A DNA stretch of 64,000 bases from positions 1 to 64,000 of the forward strand of contig JAAYDJ010000013.1 in NCBI GenBank assembly GCA_012729335.1. The letters are read 5' to 3'. Shown piece after piece: positions 33,669 to 42,393 of the stretch. Origin of the DNA: Bacteroidales bacterium (lineage in GTDB: Bacteria > Bacteroidota > Bacteroidia > Bacteroidales > Prolixibacteraceae). The notes under the pieces were generated by a model. It saw only the letters and a list, made by a program, of their open reading frames with translations. It had not been told where the DNA came from and did not search any database. How positions within the stretch are numbered: the first letter of the stretch is position 1; each line of letters starts with the position of its first letter. The translations under genes and the position numbers were made by a program.

Positions 33669-35627
33669 TTACTTTTCGCTTTTCCATTCCAGGCGGTTGT
33701 CAATTCTCCTGACGATCTTGCCGTGGTCCATCAGCCAGCGGAGCACCTCCCGCAGGGATTCATTCCCGGGTCCCAGGCGGAAGAGGAGTTCCTCGGGCAA
33801 AAGGGGTTCTTGCAGCCCCTCCCGGATGGCCTCCCGGTAACGGTCAAACTCCATCCTGCTTAGTCCCAGCTGGTTGCGCTCAAGACACACATCACAGATC
33901 CCGCACCGCTGTGAATCCGTCTCCCCGAAATAGGCCAGAAGCATCTGGCTCCGGCACTTCAGGGTGGAAGAGGCATAATGGATGACCGCCCCGATCCTTT
34001 CCTTGAAATCCTGCTTCCGCAAATCATAATTCTCAGGGGAAAAGAGAAGCCGTTCCAGTTCCACCCGATCCCTGGAGAAGTATATGTAAGGGCTTTTGCG
34101 TCGGGGAACATAATCGATGATCCGCTGGTTGTGGAGTTGCTTCAGGAAGTTGACGATGACATCGGGCGTTGTGGCGGCCCTGGCAGCCAGCAGCTCCTCC
34201 TCCACCATCACATAACCGGTGAACAACCCGGTATAGGAGCGCATCAGCAGCTTGATGAATCCGTCGTAGGCTTCGTTGGCGATCTGAAAGTTATAGAGTT
34301 CGTCACGGCTTACCGTGAAATAGATCCGGGAGGGGGAATCGACCTCCTCGGTAAACTCAAAGTAGCCCTGCCGCTGGATGATTTTCATGCTGTGATAGAC
34401 CTGGGCCACCTGAAAGTGGAACTTCTCGGCAAAGCGTTCCAGAGGGAAATCAAAGACCTGGTTCTTGCCGAAGCCGACAGCCACCTGCAGAAAATTGCAG
34501 ATGGCTTCGTATATCCGCTTAACATAATCGATGGAAGGAAAGACGACCGAGAGGTGTTTTTGGAGTTTCAGTTTGTCGGAGGGATTGTAAAGCAGGACAG
34601 CCACCGATTTCTGGCCATCGCGGCCTGCACGTCCGGCCTCCTGGAAATAGGCTTCCAGCGAGTCGGGCAGGTCGGCATGGATGACGAAGCGCACGTCGGG
34701 TTTGTCGATACCCATGCCGAAGGCGTTGGTGGCCACGATGACCCTGGTTTGGTTGCTGATCCAGGCGTCCTGGCGTTGATGCCGCACCTCGCTGCTGAGC
34801 CCGGCATGATAAAAGTCGGCGGCAATGCCGTTCTTGCGGAGCATCTCGGCAATCTCCCTGCTTCCCCGCCGGTTCCGCACGTAGACAATCCCGCTCCCCC
34901 GGGCCCGCTCCAGACTCTTCACCAGATACCCCAATTTATCCTCTTTTTCCCTCACCATATAGGCCAGGTTGCTGCGCGAAAAAGAGGTGGCCTTCACGTT
35001 TTTTACGGCAAAGAGAAGTTTCTCCTGGATATCCTCGACCACACGGGGTGTGGCGGTGGCCGTCAGGGCCAGCACCGGCACCCCGGGTAAAAGAGGCCTC
35101 AGGCCGGCAATCCGCAGATAACTAGGTCTGAAGTCGTACCCCCATTGCGAAATGCAATGCGCCTCATCCACCGCGATCAGGTTGATTTTCATCTGGCGCA
35201 GCTTCTCCAGGAACACCTCCGATTCCAGCCGCTCCGGGGATACATAAAGAAACTTATACTCCCCCCATACCGCATTGTCGTAAGTGATTTTAATTTCGCC
35301 CGCTGTCATCCCGCTGTGCAGACTGAGCGCCCTGATCCCCCGTTTCCGGAGGTTCTCCACCTGGTCCTTCATCAGGGCAATCAATGGAGTGATCACCAGG
35401 CACATCCCTTCGACCGAAAGGGAATACACCTGAAAAGTCACCGATTTGCCGCCTCCCGTGGGCAGCAATCCCAGGGTATCCTTACCCGCCGCCACCGATT
35501 CGATGATCTCCAGCTGGAGCGGTCTGAATGCAGCATAACCCCAGTATTTCTGCAGTATTTTTTGAAAATCGCTCACCCTGATGCAAATTAACGAAACCCC
35601 TTCTTCTTTAACAATTTTTAAAGCCAA
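33669..35627 (-). CDS. recQ: RecQ-family DNA helicase
   Basis: A superfamily 2 helicase of up to 652 residues with Walker A LPTGGGKS, the DEAH box in AVDEAHCISQWGYDFRPSY, motif IV-VI segments (GSGIVYVRNRRGSREIAEML, VIVATNAFGMGIDKPDVRFVIH, YFQEAGRAGRDG) and a RecQ zinc-binding region ending RCGICDVC. It unwinds DNA 3' to 5' during repair and recombination. An HRDC domain is not obvious. Homology starts at about residue 18 (VSDFQKILQKYWGY), so a GTG at 35576 is an equally good or better start than the ATG at 35627. It is divergent from guaB. Confidence 0.92.
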   Translation of the reverse strand: MALKIVKEEGVSLICIRVSDFQKILQKYWGYAAFRPLQLEIIESVAAGKDTLGLLPTGGGKSVTFQVYSLSVEGMCLVITPLIALMKDQVENLRKRGIRALSLHSGMTAGEIKITYDNAVWGEYKFLYVSPERLESEVFLEKLRQMKINLIAVDEAHCISQWGYDFRPSYLRIAGLRPLLPGVPVLALTATATPRVVEDIQEKLLFAVKNVKATSFSRSNLAYMVREKEDKLGYLVKSLERARGSGIVYVRNRRGSREIAEMLRKNGIAADFYHAGLSSEVRHQRQDAWISNQTRVIVATNAFGMGIDKPDVRFVIHADLPDSLEAYFQEAGRAGRDGQKSVAVLLYNPSDKLKLQKHLSVVFPSIDYVKRIYEAICNFLQVAVGFGKNQVFDFPLERFAEKFHFQVAQVYHSMKIIQRQGYFEFTEEVDSPSRIYFTVSRDELYNFQIANEAYDGFIKLLMRSYTGLFTGYVMVEEELLAARAATTPDVIVNFLKQLHNQRIIDYVPRRKSPYIYFSRDRVELERLLFSPENYDLRKQDFKERIGAVIHYASSTLKCRSQMLLAYFGETDSQRCGICDVCLERNQLGLSRMEFDRYREAIREGLQEPLLPEELLFRLGPGNESLREVLRWLMDHGKIVRRIDNRLEWKSEK

Positions 35628-35674
35628 AAACCGGGGGCTGCCAAAATAAATCGGCCTAAATAGACTAAAATTTG

Positions 35675-35682
35675 TAGTTTTG
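35675..35682 (+). promoter_or_regulatory. -7 element of guaB
   Basis: TAGTTTTG, an exact TAnnTTTG match, 29 bases before the guaB ATG. Confidence 0.6.
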
Positions 35683-35711
35683 CGCTTTATTAAAATTTAA
35701 TACACACGCTG

Positions 35712-37193
35712 ATGTCATTTCTTTCTGATAAAGTGGTTTCGGAAGGTCTCACCTTCGATGATGTACTCCTGATTCCGGCCTGGTCGGAAGTTCTGCCCCG
35801 CGAAACAGATCTGAGGACACAGTTTACGCGGAACATCCTGCTCAACACTCCGGTGGTTTCCGCGGCCATGGATACGGTCACCGAATACAAGCTGGCCATC
35901 GCGATAGCCCGGGAAGGGGGGATCGGCGTCATCCATAAGAACATGGATATTGAGGAGCAGGCGCGTCAGGTCATTAGTGTCAAGCGGGCTGAGAACGGGA
36001 TGATTTTCGATCCGGTGACCATCGACAAGGGGAAGAAGGTGGCCGACGCCCTCGAGCTGATGGCCAACTTCAAGATCGGGGGTATTCCCGTCATCGATGG
36101 GCAGGGCATCCTGGTGGGGATTGTCACCAACCGGGATCTCCGCTTTGAGAAGAATATGGAAAGGCCGATCACGGAAGTGATGACCAGTGAGAACCTGATC
36201 ACCACGACCGAATCCACGAACCTGGAAAAGGCCTCGGAGATTCTGCAGAGTTACAAGATAGAGAAGTTGCCGGTGATCGACAAGCATGGCAAGCTGATCG
36301 GGCTGGTGACCTATAAGGACATCACCAAGGCCAAGGATAAGCCATTGGCCTGCAAGGACGACAAGGGGAGGCTGCGGGTAGCTGCGGCGGTCGGGGTGTC
36401 GGGTGACAGCATGGAGCGCATCGAAGCCCTTGTACGTGCGCAGGTTGACGCCATCGTCATCGATACGGCCCATGGCCATACGCGGGGGGTGATGGAGATG
36501 CTCCGCAGGGCCAGGCAGGCCTGGCCCGGGCTGGAGATCGTCGCCGGGAACATCGCCACGGCCGAAGCCGCTGCCGACCTGGTCAAGGCGGGCGCCGACG
36601 CGGTAAAGGTAGGCATCGGCCCCGGGTCCATCTGCACCACCCGCGTGATTGCCGGCGTCGGCATGCCCCAGCTCTCAGCCATTTACAACGTGTCAAAGGC
36701 CATCCGTGGCTCGGGAGTACCCGTCATCGCCGACGGAGGCATCCGCTATTCCGGAGACATCGTCAAAGCCCTGGCCGCAGGGGCACACTCCATTATGGCC
36801 GGTGGACTCTTCGCCGGCGTCGAGGAATCCCCGGGAGAAACGATCCTCTACCAGGGCAGAAAATTCAAAGCCTACAGGGGCATGGGCTCCATAGAAGCCA
36901 TGCAGAAAGGCTCCAAGGACCGCTACTTCCAGGATATGGAAGAGGACATCCGCAAACTGGTACCCGAAGGCATCGCCGCCCGGGTCCCCTTCAAGGGCAC
37001 TCTCGAGGAAGTCCTTTACCAGATGATGGGCGGACTGCGGGCCGGCATGGGTTACTGCGGCGCAAAAAACATCACCATGCTCCAGCAGGCCAGATTCACC
37101 CGCATCTCCAATGCCGGCATCCAGGAGAGCCATCCCCACGACGTGAGCATCACCCGCGAAGCCCCGAATTACAGCAGCAGGCAATCCCTCTGA
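35712..37193 (+). CDS. guaB: IMP dehydrogenase
   Basis: A 493-residue IMP dehydrogenase that oxidises IMP to XMP with NAD+, the committed step to GTP. The TIM barrel is interrupted by a pair of CBS domains (about residues 95-205). The catalytic loop GPGSICTTR carries Cys308, and the flap GYCGAKNI and mononucleotide site GMGSIEAM are intact. Length is normal. It has its own promoter at 35675-35682 and stands just before the envelope-chaperone operon, with 64 bases between. Confidence 0.96.
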   Translation: MSFLSDKVVSEGLTFDDVLLIPAWSEVLPRETDLRTQFTRNILLNTPVVSAAMDTVTEYKLAIAIAREGGIGVIHKNMDIEEQARQVISVKRAENGMIFDPVTIDKGKKVADALELMANFKIGGIPVIDGQGILVGIVTNRDLRFEKNMERPITEVMTSENLITTTESTNLEKASEILQSYKIEKLPVIDKHGKLIGLVTYKDITKAKDKPLACKDDKGRLRVAAAVGVSGDSMERIEALVRAQVDAIVIDTAHGHTRGVMEMLRRARQAWPGLEIVAGNIATAEAAADLVKAGADAVKVGIGPGSICTTRVIAGVGMPQLSAIYNVSKAIRGSGVPVIADGGIRYSGDIVKALAAGAHSIMAGGLFAGVEESPGETILYQGRKFKAYRGMGSIEAMQKGSKDRYFQDMEEDIRKLVPEGIAARVPFKGTLEEVLYQMMGGLRAGMGYCGAKNITMLQQARFTRISNAGIQESHPHDVSITREAPNYSSRQSL

Positions 37194-37257
37194 CCACCCT
37201 CTGAACAGCGCTCTCTGCCGCATCACGAATGAACTTAATTTCCTGAGTATAACACCT

Positions 37258-39198
37258 ATGAGAAATATTCTGATCCTCGGATTGCTTCTGACGACCCTGG
37301 CAGGGATGGCCCCGGCCCAGGAGAAAAAGGGGGCGCTGGTCACCATCGGCAAAACGGCCATCACTCCCGATGAGTTTCACCGCATCTATGAGCGGAACAA
37401 CGCCAATATCCAGGACCCGGAAAACAAAAAAACGGCCAGGGAGTACCTGGAGCTGTTCATCAATTTCAAGCTGAAAGTGATGGAGGCCATGCACCTGGGA
37501 ATGGACACGGTACAGGCCTTCAAAACGGAACTGGAAGGTTATCGCAACGAATTGTCGACGCCCTACCTGACCAACATCACCTTTAACGACCAGCTGGTAA
37601 AAGAGACCTACCAGCGGATGCTCAAAGAGGTCAATGCCAGCCACCTTTTGGTAGAGGTTCCGGACGGGGCCTCCCCCGCCGACACCCTTGCTGCCCGCAA
37701 AAAAATCATGGAGATCAGGGAAGAGATTCTCGGGGGCCTCGATTTCGGGGACGCGGCCGTCACGTATTCCCAGGATCCTTCGGCACAGGCCAATAAAGGT
37801 GACCTGGGGTGGTTCACGGTCTTCCAGATGGTTTATCCCTTTGAGGAAGCTGCCTATACCACCCCCGTGGGAGAAGTCTCCATGCCGGTGCGTACCCGAT
37901 TCGGATACCATCTCCTTAAGGTCAACGGCATCCGCGAGGCCCAGGGTGAGATCCATGTGGCGCACATCATGAAGATTTACGCTCCCGATGCCTCTCCCGC
38001 ACAAAAGGAAAAAGCCCGGCAGGCGGCCGACAGCCTCTACCACCTCCTGGAAGGGGGAGCCAGTTTCACCCGGCTTGCACGGGAAAACAGCGACGATGAA
38101 CGCAGCGCCGCTAACAACGGGGAGCTTCCCTGGTTTTCACGCAACAGAATGATCCCCGCCTTTGCCGATCCCGCCTTTGCCCTCTCTAACGACGGAGATT
38201 ATACCCGGCCCATCGATTCCGGCTTCGGATTCCATATTATCAAAAGGCTCGAATACAGGCCACTGCCTGCCTTTGACCAGGTAAAAAGAGAACTCGAGGA
38301 ACGGATCAAACGCGATGGTGAACGCAGCGAACACAGCAGGGAAGCCTTTGTGGCCGACCTGAAAAACGAATACCATTTCACCCGCAGTGAAGAGCGTGTG
38401 GAAAGGGTGCTGGCTGCCGGCAAAACCTGGATCTCAGGTGATTCCCTGGTCATCCCTGCTGATTTTGACCAGAGCCAGCTGCTTTTCACCTTCGCCAACC
38501 AGAAAATTACCGCCCGCGAATGGGCCGACCACCTCAAAACCATCCCCGGTCAGCAACTCCGGAATGATCCCGGGATGCTCCCCCGCTACTACCACGCCTG
38601 GGAAAATGAAACCCTGATCCGGTACGAGGAGAGCCGTCTGGAGGAAAAACACCCCGACTTCCGCTCCCTCCTGCAGGAATACCACGACGGAATCCTTCTA
38701 TTCAATATCTCTGAGCGCAAGATCTGGCAGAAGGCGGCTTCCGATTCGGTGGGACTGGCGGCGTTCTATGAAACCAACAAGGGGAAGTATCTCTGGCCCG
38801 AGCGGTACCAGGGCAGTATCGTCCGTTGTGCGAGCCCGCAGTTGAAGGAGGAGGCCGAAACCCTGGTGGATTCGGGGGTGGACCCAGGGGAGATCCAGGA
38901 TGTGCTCAGACTGCCCGATGGAGCGCTTACCATCAGCCGGGGAATCTGGGAAAAGGGTGAAAACCCGGTCATCGACTATTACCTCTGGGAGGGGAGTTTG
39001 CCCGTAGATTGGAATGAAACCACCGGATTCATCACCGGCGAGAAGATGGCCCCGGCTCCCAAAGCCCTTGACGAATCCAGGGGCTACCATATCTCTGATT
39101 ACCAGCAGTATCTCGAAGAACAATGGGTCAGGGAACTGCGCAGGAAGTATCCTGTAAAAATCAACAAGAAGCTGGTCAAACAACTTGCCGATGGTTAG
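37258..39198 (+). CDS. Periplasmic parvulin-type peptidyl-prolyl isomerase (SurA/PpiD-like), two PPIC domains
   Basis: A 646-residue protein with a signal peptide (MRNILILGLLLTTLAGMAPAQ), an N-terminal helical chaperone region (about 25-120) and two parvulin domains at about 125-225 (NASHLLVEVPD ... GDLGWFTVFQMVYPFEEAA ... FGYHLLKV) and 232-340 (VAHIMKIYAPD ... GELPWFSRNRMIPAF ... FGFHIIKRLE). The remaining 300 residues are a less conserved extension. It should fold or escort outer-membrane proteins in the periplasm. It is the first of three consecutive SurA-like genes; the next starts inside its last codons. Confidence 0.87.
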   Translation: MRNILILGLLLTTLAGMAPAQEKKGALVTIGKTAITPDEFHRIYERNNANIQDPENKKTAREYLELFINFKLKVMEAMHLGMDTVQAFKTELEGYRNELSTPYLTNITFNDQLVKETYQRMLKEVNASHLLVEVPDGASPADTLAARKKIMEIREEILGGLDFGDAAVTYSQDPSAQANKGDLGWFTVFQMVYPFEEAAYTTPVGEVSMPVRTRFGYHLLKVNGIREAQGEIHVAHIMKIYAPDASPAQKEKARQAADSLYHLLEGGASFTRLARENSDDERSAANNGELPWFSRNRMIPAFADPAFALSNDGDYTRPIDSGFGFHIIKRLEYRPLPAFDQVKRELEERIKRDGERSEHSREAFVADLKNEYHFTRSEERVERVLAAGKTWISGDSLVIPADFDQSQLLFTFANQKITAREWADHLKTIPGQQLRNDPGMLPRYYHAWENETLIRYEESRLEEKHPDFRSLLQEYHDGILLFNISERKIWQKAASDSVGLAAFYETNKGKYLWPERYQGSIVRCASPQLKEEAETLVDSGVDPGEIQDVLRLPDGALTISRGIWEKGENPVIDYYLWEGSLPVDWNETTGFITGEKMAPAPKALDESRGYHISDYQQYLEEQWVRELRRKYPVKINKKLVKQLADG

Positions 39199-40057
39199 AA
39201 CCCGCATTCCATACCTGCTGGCCGTTTGTTTATGCCTGCTGGTGGCCTGCCGGCCTCCCTGGAGCAACGACCGGGTGGCCGTAGCCAAAGCCGGCGATGA
39301 CATCCTGTACCTCGATGAACTGCAGAGCATCATCCCTGACGGAATCAGTAGCGGAGACAGCCTTCTGATGGCCGAGGATTACATCAGGAAATGGGTCACC
39401 GCCTCCCTGCTGGTCACCAAAGCAGAGGAAAACCTCACCATGGCGCAACGCGATGTAACCGCGGAACTCAAAGAATACCGCGCCGGCCTGATTACCTACC
39501 GCTACAAGAAAGCCCTTATGGCCGAAAAACTGGACACGGTGGTCAGCGATCAGGAGATCACGGCCTTCTATGAAAAAAACAAACCCCACTTCACCCTTAC
39601 CGCCCCTCTGATGAAGGCGGTTTTTATCAAAATCCCCCTGGAGGTCTCCCAACCTGAAAAGGCCAGGGCCTTCTGCGGAAGCTCCAACCCCGTTGAACTC
39701 CGTGAACTCCAGGAATTCTGTCTCCGCTATGCCGAATCCTACCAACTCTATACCGACCGTTGGGTCGACGCCGGCCTGGTCCTGAGGAACCTCCCGGGAT
39801 ACGATTCTCCCCGGGAGGACCGGATCACCTCCGGATCCACCCTCGAGGAAAGGGACGATAAATACTATTACCTCATCTGTGTGCTGGGATTCAAAGAAAA
39901 AGGTGAACCCGCCCCTCCCGAATATGTGAGCGGGAACATCCGTGACCTGATCATCAACACCCGTAAAACGGAATTCCTGAAAAAACTGGAAGAGGATATT
40001 TATGCCGAAGGAGTGAGAAACAAAAAATTCAGATTATATGAAATGGAGAAGAAATAA
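39191..40057 (+). CDS. SurA-like chaperone lipoprotein
   Basis: The ATG at 39191 gives 288 residues and overlaps the preceding stop by 8 bases. The signal ends LLVAC (Cys16), so the protein is lipid-anchored. Its first half resembles the N-terminal helical domain of SurA (LYLDELQSIIPDGI, EDYIRKWVTASLLVTKAEENL, VTAELKEYRAGLITYRYKKALM), and a diverged PPIC-like region follows with no clear active-site residues. It is likely a chaperone without isomerase activity, encoded between two real parvulins. A 20-base overlap links it to the next gene. Confidence 0.75.
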   Translation: MVRTRIPYLLAVCLCLLVACRPPWSNDRVAVAKAGDDILYLDELQSIIPDGISSGDSLLMAEDYIRKWVTASLLVTKAEENLTMAQRDVTAELKEYRAGLITYRYKKALMAEKLDTVVSDQEITAFYEKNKPHFTLTAPLMKAVFIKIPLEVSQPEKARAFCGSSNPVELRELQEFCLRYAESYQLYTDRWVDAGLVLRNLPGYDSPREDRITSGSTLEERDDKYYYLICVLGFKEKGEPAPPEYVSGNIRDLIINTRKTEFLKKLEEDIYAEGVRNKKFRLYEMEKK

Positions 40058-41414
40058 GAAGTTTTACGGGGCAATGACCCTGGTGTTCCTGCTTTCCGGC
40101 ATATGGCCGGGCCAGCCCGCCCGGGCCCAGGACAGGGTGATCGACCAGATCATTGGCGTCGTGGGGAACAACATCATCCTGAAATCGGAAATCGAGGATA
40201 TGTTCATTCAGCAGCAGGCGCAGGGCATCACCACCGAAGGAGACATGAAATGCGAGATCCTGGAAAACTTCCTGATCGACAAGTTGCTGGTGGCCGAAGC
40301 CCTGCTCGATACCGACATCGTGGTCACCGATAACCAGATCAACCAGAACCTGGATGCGACCCTGCAGCGTTACATCAGTTTCCTGGGGTCTGAAAAGGAA
40401 GTGGAAAACCACTTTAAGAAACCGATCCCCCTGTTGAAGGCCGACATGCAGGAAGCCATTAAAAACCAGCTTCTCAGCCGGCAGATGCAGGATAAAATCA
40501 TCAGGGACGTCACGGTGACGCCATCGGAAGTGCGCTATCACTACAGGAATCTGAAAGAGGAGGAGATCCCTCTGATTCCCGTGCAGTATGAATATAAGCA
40601 GATCACCCTCATTCCGGAGATAGATCTCGAGGAGGAGAACCGGGTCAAGGCTCAGCTACGTGATTTCAAGCGGAGGATTGAGGAGGAAGGGGCCAATTTT
40701 GCCACGCTGGCGGTGTTGTATTCCGAAGCGCCGGAACAGCGCATGGGAGGGGAGATCGGTTACCTGGGGAGGGCCCAGCTTGACCCTGCCTATGCCGCAG
40801 CCGCCTTTAACCTTAAAGATGACCGGATCTCCAATGTGGTAAAAAGCGATTTCGGATACCATATCATCCAGCTCATCGACCGGAAAGGTGAAAAAATAAA
40901 CACCCGTCATATTCTGATGCGGCCAAAGGTAGCCCCGGAAGCCCTTGCCAGGACCGCCGCCCGCCTCGACAGCCTCGCTGATATGATCCGCAAGGAACAG
41001 ATCACCTTCGAGAATGCAGCCATGATGTTTTCCCAGGATAAAAACACCCGCAACAATGGCGGACTGATGATCAACCCCGAGAGTCTCTCCTCACGGTTCA
41101 GCGTGGAGGAACTCGATCCCGACATCAGTAAGATCATCACCACCATGAACATCAATGAGATCTCCCGTCCTTTCCAGACCATCGACGAGAACTCGCGCCA
41201 AACGGTGTACAAGGTCATCAAGCTGACCAATAAGACCGACGGGCACCGGGCTAACCTGCAGAGCGATTACCAGCAGCTGGCCCAACTCTATCTTGAGAAG
41301 AAGAAACAGGAAGTCCTGGAAAAGTGGATATCCACGCAGCAGGCCAGGACCTATATCCGCATTGACCCCACCTATTCGAACTGCAATTTCAAGTTTGCCA
41401 ACTGGATCAAGTAA
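40038..41414 (+). CDS. surA: SurA-like periplasmic peptidyl-prolyl isomerase
   Basis: A 458-residue protein with a signal peptide (GAMTLVFLLSGIWPGQPARAQ) and the SurA plan: N-terminal domain (about 31-170, DRVIDQIIGVVGNNIILKSE) and two parvulin-like domains at about 175-280 (GGEIGYLGRAQLDPAYAAAA, DFGYHIIQLIDRKGE) and 285-400 (NTRHILMRPKV). SurA delivers unfolded outer-membrane proteins to the BAM complex. The ATG at 40038 overlaps the previous gene by 20 bases; Met13 is an alternative. It follows two related genes, making a three-copy set. Confidence 0.88.
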   Translation: MKWRRNKKFYGAMTLVFLLSGIWPGQPARAQDRVIDQIIGVVGNNIILKSEIEDMFIQQQAQGITTEGDMKCEILENFLIDKLLVAEALLDTDIVVTDNQINQNLDATLQRYISFLGSEKEVENHFKKPIPLLKADMQEAIKNQLLSRQMQDKIIRDVTVTPSEVRYHYRNLKEEEIPLIPVQYEYKQITLIPEIDLEEENRVKAQLRDFKRRIEEEGANFATLAVLYSEAPEQRMGGEIGYLGRAQLDPAYAAAAFNLKDDRISNVVKSDFGYHIIQLIDRKGEKINTRHILMRPKVAPEALARTAARLDSLADMIRKEQITFENAAMMFSQDKNTRNNGGLMINPESLSSRFSVEELDPDISKIITTMNINEISRPFQTIDENSRQTVYKVIKLTNKTDGHRANLQSDYQQLAQLYLEKKKQEVLEKWISTQQARTYIRIDPTYSNCNFKFANWIK

Positions 41415-41430
41415 CCCAGAATTCACTTTT

Positions 41431-42393
41431 ATGCAATACCGCAACGATGTGGAGGCGCTCGATGCGCTTCATGCCAAATACAGGGAACTCCATGCAGAGA
41501 TCACCCGTGTGGTATACGGACAGGACGAGGTGGTCACCCAGGTGCTTAACACCCTGTTCAGCCGGGGCCATTGCCTTCTGATCGGGGTACCCGGACTGGC
41601 CAAGACGCTGTTGGTGGTTACCATCGCCAGGGTGCTCGGGCTGAAGTACAACCGGATTCAGTTCACGCCTGACCTGATGCCTTCCGACATCATCGGCACT
41701 GAAATCCTCGACAAGGACCGGCAGTTCCGGTTTGTGCAGGGGCCCGTTTTCGCCAATGTCATCCTGGCCGACGAAATCAACCGTACCCCCCCCAAAACCC
41801 AGTCGGCTCTTCTCGAAGCCATGCAGGAGCGGGCCGTCACCTCTGCGGGGCAGCATTTCGAACTGGAGCAGCCTTTTTTTGTCCTGGCCACCCAGAACCC
41901 CATCGAACAGGAGGGTACCTACCCCCTTCCCGAGGCACAGCTCGACCGGTTCATGTTCTCCATCTGGCTTGACTATCCCCGGTTCGAAGATGAACTGACC
42001 ATCGTCAGGAACACCACCTCCAACAGGGAAGTGGAACTCCGGCCGGTAATCACCGGGCCTGAAATCCAGTATTTCCAGGAACTCATCAGGAAGATTCCCA
42101 TCAGCGACCATGTGATCAGCTATGCGGTGAAGGTCGCCGCCAGGTCGCGTCCCGGCACCCCCCATGGCGCCTCCGCAGCCAACCAGTATCTAAAATGGGG
42201 AGCCGGCCCCAGGGCTTCCCAGTACCTCGTGGTCGGCGCCAAAACCCACGCCGCCCTCCACGGAAAGTACTCCCCCGACATCGAAGATGTGCAGGCTGTG
42301 GCCCCCTCCATCCTCCGCCACCGTATCATCAAAAACTATAAGGCTGAAGCTGAAAATATCTCTGTGGATGACATCATCGCCGGACTCCTGTAA
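41431..42393 (+). CDS. MoxR-family AAA+ ATPase
   Basis: The ATG at 41431 gives 320 residues; an in-frame extension upstream overlaps surA and is not protein-like. Walker A is GVPGLAKTL, Walker B is ILADEINRTPPKTQSALLEAM, and the sensor segment is ATQNPIEQEGTYPLPEAQLDRFMF. MoxR ATPases act as cytoplasmic chaperones in maturation of partner complexes, often with VWA-domain proteins, but no VWA gene follows here. It starts 16 bases after surA and ends right at the ATG of the OstA-like gene (42393/42394), so it is within the envelope operon. Confidence 0.9.
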   Translation: MQYRNDVEALDALHAKYRELHAEITRVVYGQDEVVTQVLNTLFSRGHCLLIGVPGLAKTLLVVTIARVLGLKYNRIQFTPDLMPSDIIGTEILDKDRQFRFVQGPVFANVILADEINRTPPKTQSALLEAMQERAVTSAGQHFELEQPFFVLATQNPIEQEGTYPLPEAQLDRFMFSIWLDYPRFEDELTIVRNTTSNREVELRPVITGPEIQYFQELIRKIPISDHVISYAVKVAARSRPGTPHGASAANQYLKWGAGPRASQYLVVGAKTHAALHGKYSPDIEDVQAVAPSILRHRIIKNYKAEAENISVDDIIAGLL